Of a DNA stretch of 64,000 nucleotides, positions 56,606 through 64,000 are shown piece by piece. The notes beneath the pieces are model-generated. The model did not search any database and was not told where the DNA came from. It saw only the letters and a list, made by a program, of their open reading frames with translations. The first letter of the stretch is position 1; every line of letters begins with the position of its first letter. Source of the DNA: Myotis daubentonii (taxonomy: Eukaryota; Chordata; Mammalia; Chiroptera; Vespertilionidae); assembly GCF_963259705.1 (NCBI RefSeq), contig NC_081861.1, positions 63,738,673-63,802,672 of the forward strand, in the 5' to 3' direction. Made by a program: the position numbers and the translations under genes.

Positions 56606-57423
56606 ATTGATTGGACTTTAGCAATGTTTGTTTGCATGGACTTGAAGAATTTTATTGGTGTGATAAAAGTTTTGCTTAAAAATCTTCCAACAAGTTTTAC
56701 TGACACATTTATGTCACCTGTGGTGTGGATATTTGCTTTAGGCAGAAAAAATGCCTTATTGGGACTAAATACAGCACAGTTGTCTACAATCTAAATTTAC
56801 ATGTCTACAATCTAATTATAACTTAAGAAGCTGAAAAAGCTATACTTACTGAAAGCTGCTATTTATTGACATTGTCTCCAATGTCACAGTGACCCTGAAA
56901 TTCTCACACCTGGGAGGGTACAGAACTGGAACGCATATCCTGGTCTGACTCCAACACTAGCGCTCTTAACTCAATTGCTTTGCCTCTAATTTGTTTTAAG
57001 CCAAGCAGGTAAGGGATGTCAGTGGGGAGCCACCTCACAATTTCAGTTTTCTGTTGTTGGGGAACAGCATTTACCGTTTTTTTTTGGTTCTGTTTATTCA
57101 CTTGTTTTTCTGGGGGCTAGTGATAAAAGTGGTTCTTGATCCTCTTAGTCTGTTTCATGGGGACTTTTTTTTTTTTTTGGTTATTCTCATTCACACTGAG
57201 GCTCTGAAAGGTCTCGCCAGTTTTAATTCCTAATTTTTCCACATGAGGAAGAGAAATGCTTTTATTTTTCCACAGGACTATATCTAATTTTAGCATTGTT
57301 TATGCAATGACTTTGAAAGTATGTTTTCAAATTGCTGTTAGTCTCTTTGTGTAGCCCTTGTGGCCTAAGCAACAATCAAGATAAAATGTTAATATAGTTA
57401 GTGAGAGAAAAGAGCCTGATATG
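56606..57423. other. Unique sequence
   Basis: A T run lies at 57166-57178. A minus-strand frame at 56904-57101 has no motif. Nothing else recognised. Confidence 0.4.
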
Positions 57424-57540
57424 GAAAAATTAAACTAATATTTATAGAGTGCCTACTATGTGCCAGAATAGTTGTAGGCCCTAGGGAAACAGCCGTGAAC
57501 AAAACATATGGAAAAAGTAAAGACAAAAAAAGGCATATTA
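57424..57540 (-). repeat. LINE-2 (L2) fragment
   Basis: GAGTGCCTACTATGTGCCAG and CCCTAGGGAAACAGCCGTGA are reversed L2 3' blocks. Confidence 0.65.
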
Positions 57541-57595
57541 TAATAAAAACCGACTCAATGGCAATGGAAACATGCATTTTAAAATTCTTCAATAG

Positions 57596-57847
57596 CCCTG
57601 GCTGGTGTTTCTCACTGGTTGCATCAGCCTGTGCACTGAAGGGTTGCAGGTTTGATTCCTGGTTAAGGGCACATACATACCTGGGTTGCAGGTTCGATCC
57701 CCGGGCCGGTTGGGGCACGTGTGGAACGAAACCAATTGATGTGTCTCACATCAATGTTTCTCTCTCTCTCCCCCTCCCTCCCTTTCACTTACTCAAAATT
57801 TTAAAAGTCAATGAAAAAAATCCTCAGGTGAGGATTAACAACAACAA
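57596..57847 (+). repeat. Ves-type SINE, variant tail, 15-bp duplication
   Basis: CCCTGGCTGGTGTTTCTCAC (A-box side), GCAGGTTTGATTCCTGG (B box), CCCGGGCCGGTTGGGGCACG and the 3' end TCCTCAGGTGAGGATTAACA. AAAATTCYTCAATAG lies at 57581-57595 and 57848-57862. Confidence 0.93.
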
Positions 57848-57862
57848 AAAATTCCTCAATAG

Positions 57863-58627
57863 ATGGTATAATTTTTTCTTGAAACAGGTTATATACATTT
57901 TTAGGTTTAATATCTGCAACACAATTATTTTATTTAAATAATTATAAATAAAACTTGCCCATATTTTTATTTTTAAATTAACTATTAATTTAAAATGATT
58001 TGGGCACTAAATACTTCCGCCTCAGTGAGGACTTCTGTTCAAAATTCACTTGACATTTTTCTGGAGTTACATGCTGTTTCCTATAAAAAGGAGACTATAA
58101 TATTTATCCTATGTTGGTGAGATCTAAGATCTTAAAGCTGAGCAAACTACTTTTTAATACTTTGACAGGAATTTTAATAAATTCACAGCAAGAGTAAACA
58201 CAGCCTATTTTGGGAGACAGGATTGAAAATTCCTTAGCAAACCTTAACTCTCTATGTACCCTGTGAGGAAAGTGAATATAGAGTGTCCTTTTCCTCCTGG
58301 TATATCGGTGATGACACAGGCCTTGTCAAAGAATGGCTCGGCACAGCCGTGTCTGGTAGCATCGGAGCAAATTCCTCTGACCTACCCTTTTATCTTCCCT
58401 AGTCACGCCCTGCTGCCATCGAACATTTGATACTCCTCCCTTTTAACTTCTCCTTGTAGGCTACCTTCACATCAATTTTAAAGGTCCTGGCAACAGGGTC
58501 AATATCTTAAATTTTTAAAACCATGTTTTTTTTTAAAAAAAAACTTTAGCTTCCCCTTTAACACATGCCACATTGGTAAACGCGTAGTAAGAACTCAATT
58601 ACTTTTGGATTCATTCAGTCAGTCACG
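57863..58627. other. Unique AT-rich sequence
   Basis: Nothing recognised. Confidence 0.4.
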
Positions 58628-58790
58628 GTAGGGGATTACAAGTAGTGGAATGAGCACCGAACTGGAAGTCAGGTGAACTTGATTCAAAACTGAGCTCCAC
58701 TAGCTACATGCTATATGACCTTAAACTTTTCAGAATCTCTCAGAGTTGCAGTTTCTTCTTTAAAACAAAGGTGCCTCAACTACATGATTT
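58628..58790 (+). repeat. MIR SINE
   Basis: TGGAATGAGCACCGAACTGG, TGAACTTGATTCAAAACTGA (B-box region), CACTAGCTACATGCTATATG and AGTTGCAGTTTCTTC follow MIR in the forward direction. Confidence 0.75.
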
Positions 58791-58950
58791 TTTTCAAATC
58801 CCTTTCAATTCTATGATCCGATAATCCACAGGAGTGAATACGAGTTCTCTGTTTCCAATTCTCCATCAATGCCTTATAGTTACTGAATGTTCTGTCATCC
58901 TTTGGAATTTATATTTATGGCTCTGCTTGATGATATATAACAAAATGATT

Positions 58951-58967
58951 AAAAAAATTTTATTGAT

Positions 58968-59002
<35 letters not shown>

Positions 59003-59125
59003 GTTGTTCCACTTACTTATGCATCCACTGGTTGATTCTTGTATGTGTCCTGACCAGAGAAAGAACCTGCATCCTTGGTGCATCGAGATGACACTCTAAC
59101 CAACTGAGCTACCTGGCCAGGGCCT
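58951..59125 (-). repeat. tRNA-derived SINE, short form, 11-bp duplication
   Basis: AATTTTATTGATTGATTTGA, a 26-bp GA run, GGTGCATCGAGATGACACT and CCAACTGAGCTACCTGGCCA in reverse orientation. ACAAAATGATT and ACAAAATAATT flank it (one mismatch). It is shorter than the Ves copies and may be an older relative. Confidence 0.8.
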
Positions 59126-59136
59126 ACAAAATAATT

Positions 59137-60689
59137 TTTTTTTTAAATTTAAGAACTCAAATACAGTGTGTTTGTTCAGTAGAAAATTAGTATATAAAGA
59201 ATAAAAAGATAGATTTCTTTCACAGTCTGTTGTTTTTCCAGGCACAGTTACCAATGGTTTCAAAACATATCCCTCAAAGAATAACAAGCCTTTTTCTCCT
59301 TCATGCTTTCCCTTACGTATTTGCTTTATTTTTAGCTGAATAGAGGATCTGTGTGTTGTAGAGCACATTTCTTCAATCTGGACTTCTTTTTTTAACATAT
59401 GCAATTTTTCTAATCACAGTTATTTATGAGAGCAAGACTGTGCATGCTGATAGGAAAGACAGCAGAATCAGCTGATTTTAGGAATAATCTGACCAGTCAT
59501 GAAAATAATGGGGCCTTAGAAGAAATCAGTCTAGGATAAATATATATAAATGTTAATGTGAATCAAATTCGTGATCCAATGAGAAAAAAATCCTAATGAG
59601 AAATTATATGCAATCTGCCTCACCTTCCTACCTCATAGACTTGTTGCAAGGACTTAATGAAATAAGACAAAGCATTATTACTTGACCTTGAATGATACTT
59701 AGAGCTCTCTCCTTGCCACTGATGCCCATGTGGGGTAAGGAGAGGGGAGCACTCCTCAGTGCCTCTGAGAGACCTTCAGTTGCCATTGGTGAAGACTCCC
59801 AAATATGCATTCCAACCTTGTCTCCCACCTTAATTTCTCATTTGCTATTTCCAACAGTCTGTCAGGAATCATGCATATGACCATGAATCCCACTATCATT
59901 ACAAAATCAATATAATCACAGTCAAATTGATCACCTTTCCTCCTCTACCCCAATCGTTCTTTCTAAACCTCCTAATTTTTCTCCAAGTCAATTCCCTGCC
60001 CCCCCCCCCCCAGTGCAAGTGAGAAAAAGAAAGATGATTTAGGCTTTGCCTCAGGTGATCTAAATGTCCAAGAGGGAACAGCATCTGGAAAGAAAGTAAC
60101 CAGCTGAAGTCTGGGAGATTGGAGAGATGAGGCAGGAAAGGAGCTGGAAACAAAAAGGTTTGGAAACTGAACTATTCAAAGGCAACAGAAAGCACAATGG
60201 AATTGAACGCCAGTTCAGGAACTAATTACACAGATTTGGTTAACCTCTTTCACCATCCTTCTTATTTGGCTCAATTTGGGAGTTTGAGTCTTATTTCTAA
60301 AGGGCCCAGAAGGTACAGTAAAATTTCTGTTAATATAAACACATTCCTTTCTGAAATCTCAAAGCCTAAAGCCATCTTAAAATCCTTTGCTCCTCAGAAT
60401 ATTTCACCAAATGCACGATACTCTACAAATGCTTGCTAAAACAAATGGGTAAAGGCCCTACTGATACTTCCTCCCCTAGGCTTCTTATACTCAAACTTTT
60501 TATCCCACGCCCACTGTTAGCCTAGTCCAAACCAAACAATACCGACTCTAAACTCTCCCCTTTATTATTTGAGTTCTTCCATAATTGGAACCCAATTCAT
60601 TTCCAACTTTATCTTTCCCTACTGCCCATCAAGGTCATTCCACAATGGAAACCAGTCTCCATTCACTCTCTTGATCATGTTCATTCTTT
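59137..60689. other. Mostly unique sequence
   Basis: About 59610-59700 may hold part of a forward MIR (CTACCTCATAGACTTGTTGC). A C13 run lies near 59999. No gene recognised. Confidence 0.4.
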
Positions 60690-61010
60690 TGTTTCTTTAC
60701 TCTTCTTTGTGCAGAACTTCTCCCCTCATTTTAGCTTCATCCAACATCCCTTAGACCCCGTCAAGTCCCATCACTTCTGTGAAATCTTCTACATACATTT
60801 CAGTAAACATGAATCTCATTGTTTTTAAAAAAATGTTCTGTTATAACACCTGCCATATTATGCATGTTGGCACTTAATCATTTGTTTTCTCCTAATGGTA
60901 TATGTGTCTTGACTTTCTAGAGAGTGTGTGTGTCTTTGAGGGCAAAGATTACGCATTACACTTCTTTGGTGTTACACAATGTTTAGCAAAAATGGCTATT
61001 GAATAAATGA
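60690..61010 (+). repeat. LINE-2 (L2) 3' end
   Basis: AACACCTGCCATATTATGCA, TTTGAGGGCAAAGATTACGC and GCTATTGAATAAATGATTCA match L2 3' blocks. Confidence 0.6.
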
Positions 61011-63599
61011 TTCATGTTGAGTACAGAAATAGAAAAAAAGGGGGTGGTGATGAAATAATATAAACTTCAGTTTCACTTTATTATTCAAGAGATCAACAAA
61101 ATGCTTTAAAGAGTGAAAATATCCTTGATATCCTAAGTTTATAATAATAACACATTGTATAGAAAGATGATATACAGATATATACAAAGATGACTACATA
61201 TATCACCTTTCTAAAATATAATTGTATATAAAAGACAGAAGCAGAATTTTCTAAAACAATAATTCTTATGTTGAAACCAATTCAACACACACAAAAAACT
61301 TTTTTTTTTCTTACAAATATACTTGAGAATTTGGACGGGTATAGATTTATGCCTTTTGGATTTTAGAATGAATCAGGCTTCTCATAAAAAATAAAATGAC
61401 CCCTGAAACAACTCGCTTTTTGATAAAGTCATATCCAATGAACTTCTAATGAGATAACTGCTGTTTTACTTCTTTTAAAACTTGAAATAAAATCATTGCC
61501 ATTGAATGCAGATTTTGAGTGCAGTTATCTAATTATCCCCTCATATCCCAGGGAACAATTTGAAACTTTGATAACTCAAGTCTTGGAAGAAACAATCAAG
61601 CCCCTAAAGGCAAGAAATCTTTGGAGGCTATTACTGGTGAGGTAAAAATAGATAAAACTTGCAATTGTTACAAGTCTTATTTTTCAGATAAGTAAACTCT
61701 AAGCAGAGAGAAACCTTAAATTAGAAAAATGTTATCTGAACGCTCTGAAGTGGAGTCTGGTCTATTGGTCTGAGGATTATAAAATAATAATAAAATTATT
61801 ATTCTGAATAAAACACTAATCTTGAACCACTCCATAAAATTGACATGCATACCTTTAATAGCTCATTTTCCATTTTTTTCTTTCTCATTTTTTTTCTCCT
61901 TAACATTTCATAAATGTCATAATACACATTAAAAATCACGATGTCTCTCCTGTATTTCTGAAATCATTATCTTGGATATTACTGCACAATTTCAAACATT
62001 TGAAATGCTGACATTGATTGATAAAGTTATCCATAATACATGCCTATTGCTGATTTAATTACTTTGGGGTTAAATGAAGAAGCATTTTAAATGGTGTGCT
62101 CTAATGTACTTCAATTATTAAAAACAAATCAAATAAGAAATATGCTTCAAAAAAGAAAGATGATAAAAGGACGTTAATTCTCTGAAAAACTTTATTTTAA
62201 TTGCAGAATATTTATAAATTAATGGCACACAGAAAAGATGAATTCTTTGTCCTTTCTCTTTAAATATCAGCATCATGAAATATTAAGTGCCTTTAAATAT
62301 CTACTCTAATTGATCTGCTTTTTCTTGACCTTGATACATAGCTGGATGTTTCCCTGAAGAGTTAAATACCTATTCAGTCCTGCTGCTTTGCTGGCTAACT
62401 GATTTCTTCCTGTTGCTAAATCATTTGTTCCCCAAACCCTGCTCCCTGTAGGATTTAACCTCTCTTCTCAGAAGTTTCCGTACATGCCACAGCCGATCAT
62501 ACTAATGCTCCTGCACGACCTGTCAGTACAACAGGCCGAGGTAATGGCCGCGCGGCAGCTCTCATGGCAGCTCCAAGCATAAGGAGATAAATGATGTAAG
62601 ATGAACTTTCAGGGTTGTGATGAAGAGGTCTTCAAATCGAAATAGCTTCTGTGAGGCAAATGGTTCTGTGTTTCTCAGGTCATTGTAATCCCTGAAATCA
62701 TCCACCTCTCAAGGTGTGCAATGACACGGTTATCAAATGTTTTAAATGATTTCTTGAGCATCCGCGCTGAAAAGAATGGCAGGTTTAGATTGGTTTGAAA
62801 TTCATAATATTTGTCATTCAGCCTCCGAACCAGCTTGTTCCTATCATTTGGGATGGGGCTATACAGATGGCAGCCACTTGAACGCTATTTCCACCCCCCC
62901 CCCCCCAGAGAGACACTGCTGTCTTAGAATTATAGCAGCACATTAAAGAAAAAAAATTATAGCCTTTAAAAATAAATTTCCCAGCTCCCATGGGATGCTA
63001 TCTTGGGAAAACTTAATACTTTATTTTTTTAAAAAAGAGCTCACACACAACAATATCTCATGTCAGTTAAAGTGCTTAGGGTAGAAGTTTCCTTGATGAA
63101 CCTTATATGTTTCTAGTTGGAGTTTTAAATTTATTTTGCTTTAAATATTTCAAGGAAGATTAAAGTGTGTAATTAATAAGAGCAGTTCTACTTAAGATGT
63201 TTTCCAACAAGAAAAAGATATTTTGGTCATGAGGACTACAGTGCAAAAATTGTGGATCTGCCATAAACACCACTTGTACCCATTAGTGAGAGAGATAACA
63301 AATTGTACTTAGGAGTTAATGTCTTTTTACAAACTTGCCTGGGATCACTATCTGTTTTACTCTTTAATGTCGGTGCTTAACCTATTTTAACAAAGATTTC
63401 TGTTTTTTAATCATAAAATGGATAGTTGAGTGTAAAGTATGCTCATTTCTTTCTCAGTTAACCACACATATAGGGAACATAACAGTGCAAGTCCAAAGAG
63501 CATATTCAAGTCTGCTCTGATGACAGTGGCCATCTAATTACAGGCGAGCACATTACAAATGAATAGAAATGCATGTAAGCCTTTCCTCTTTTCTTCTGT
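61011..63599. other. Long stretch without recognised repeats
   Basis: About 2.6 kb of AT-rich DNA with no SINE, L1 or LTR I can recognise, and no coding exon. It holds a short GC-richer patch with CpGs (AGGTAATGGCCGCGCGGCAG near 62540) and a C13 run at 62894-62906. Repeat depletion could mean constraint, but this needs alignment. Confidence 0.35.
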
Positions 63600-63775
63600 A
63601 CTACGGCATTTATTGTACTATTTTGTGGTTGTTGGTTTATGGGCATCCCTCTTGCTTTGACTGTGTGCTTCTTGAGAGTAAGGACCCAGTCTTTCATCTT
63701 TATAATCTCCTCACTTCCCACAGTGACTGCCATAATATTAGGTGCTCAAATGGGTCAGCCGAATGACTTAACACC
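63600..63775 (+). repeat. LINE-2 (L2) 3' end
   Basis: GACTGTGTGCTTCTTGAGAG, TAAGGACCCAGTCTTTCATC and TAGGTGCTCAAATGGG follow the L2 terminus. Confidence 0.6.
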
Positions 63776-63939
63776 TTGTTATTGACCCATGAGAACAATG
63801 ACTGTTAAACTCATTTGTATATCTTGAGCACTGAGTACATTTCTTGGCTAAACAAATATGGAATAGATGAAAAAATAGCTTTATATTTGGCGAATAAGTG
63901 TTACATACCCCATCTCATCTCAGCCTTTCATGAGCTTCA

Positions 63940-64000
63940 AGGACTAGTAGATTGGTAGTTTATTTTTATCATCCCCATTTTATAGACGAGAAGACAACGA
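63940..64000 (-). repeat. MIR SINE, cut by the window edge
   Basis: TTTTTATCATCCCCATTTTA followed by TAGACGAGAAGACAA is the reversed MIR core, running off the end. Confidence 0.6.

Overview
The window looks like nuclear DNA from a vesper bat (Vespertilionidae, for example Myotis, Eptesicus or Pipistrellus). I base this on co-occurrence of HeliBat-type rolling-circle Helitrons, many Ves tRNA-derived SINEs, SPIN-type hAT elements, a young-looking bat LINE-1 and mariner-like MITEs, on an AT-rich background with old MIR, L2 and MaLR relics. I recognise no host protein-coding exon, tRNA or rRNA gene. All convincing coding sequence belongs to transposable elements and is broken. The window could be intergenic or deep intron; the sequence does not decide.

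Layout. 1-10.7 kb: mostly unique AT-rich DNA with MIR, L2, old L1 and three SINEs. 10.8-12.4 kb: a 1.6-kb Helitron with a promoter-like 5' half and a GC-rich tandem array. 12.7-15.4 kb: a relic of L1/HAL1 ORF1 type and four SINEs. 15.5-17.5 kb: three minus-strand Helitrons. 17.8-30 kb: unique DNA with SINEs, MaLR LTRs, MER5 and a hAT MITE. 30.6-34.0 kb: a minus-strand Helitron, a mariner MITE, and an L2 split by a class-I-like LTR that itself holds a SPIN copy. 35.0-42.2 kb: a long LINE-1 with both ORFs disabled, its 3' UTR split by an 827-bp solo LTR. 42.9-43.9 kb: a Helitron keeping the C-terminal part of a Pif1-like helicase. 46.5-47.5 kb: a second copy of the 10.8-kb Helitron family between two microsatellites. 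48-53 kb: L2, MIR, old L1, and a stack of MaLR, SPIN and solo LTR. 53.4-56.1 kb: a SINE, then a 2.35-kb minus-strand L1 that keeps its 5' UTR, ORF1 and 3' UTR but has lost almost all of ORF2. 56-64 kb: sparse relics and a long nearly repeat-free stretch.

The window is therefore a record of layered transposition: old L2/MIR/MaLR, then hAT and mariner DNA transposons, then Ves SINEs, L1, ERV LTRs and Helitrons. The best leads are the half-L1, the use of one target site by two successive L1-machinery insertions, the two Helitron paralogs with a possibly captured promoter segment, and the Helitron helicase fragment whose 3' end matches a non-autonomous copy elsewhere in the window. Boundaries and families were read by eye and from memory of family consensus sequences; no database search was run.
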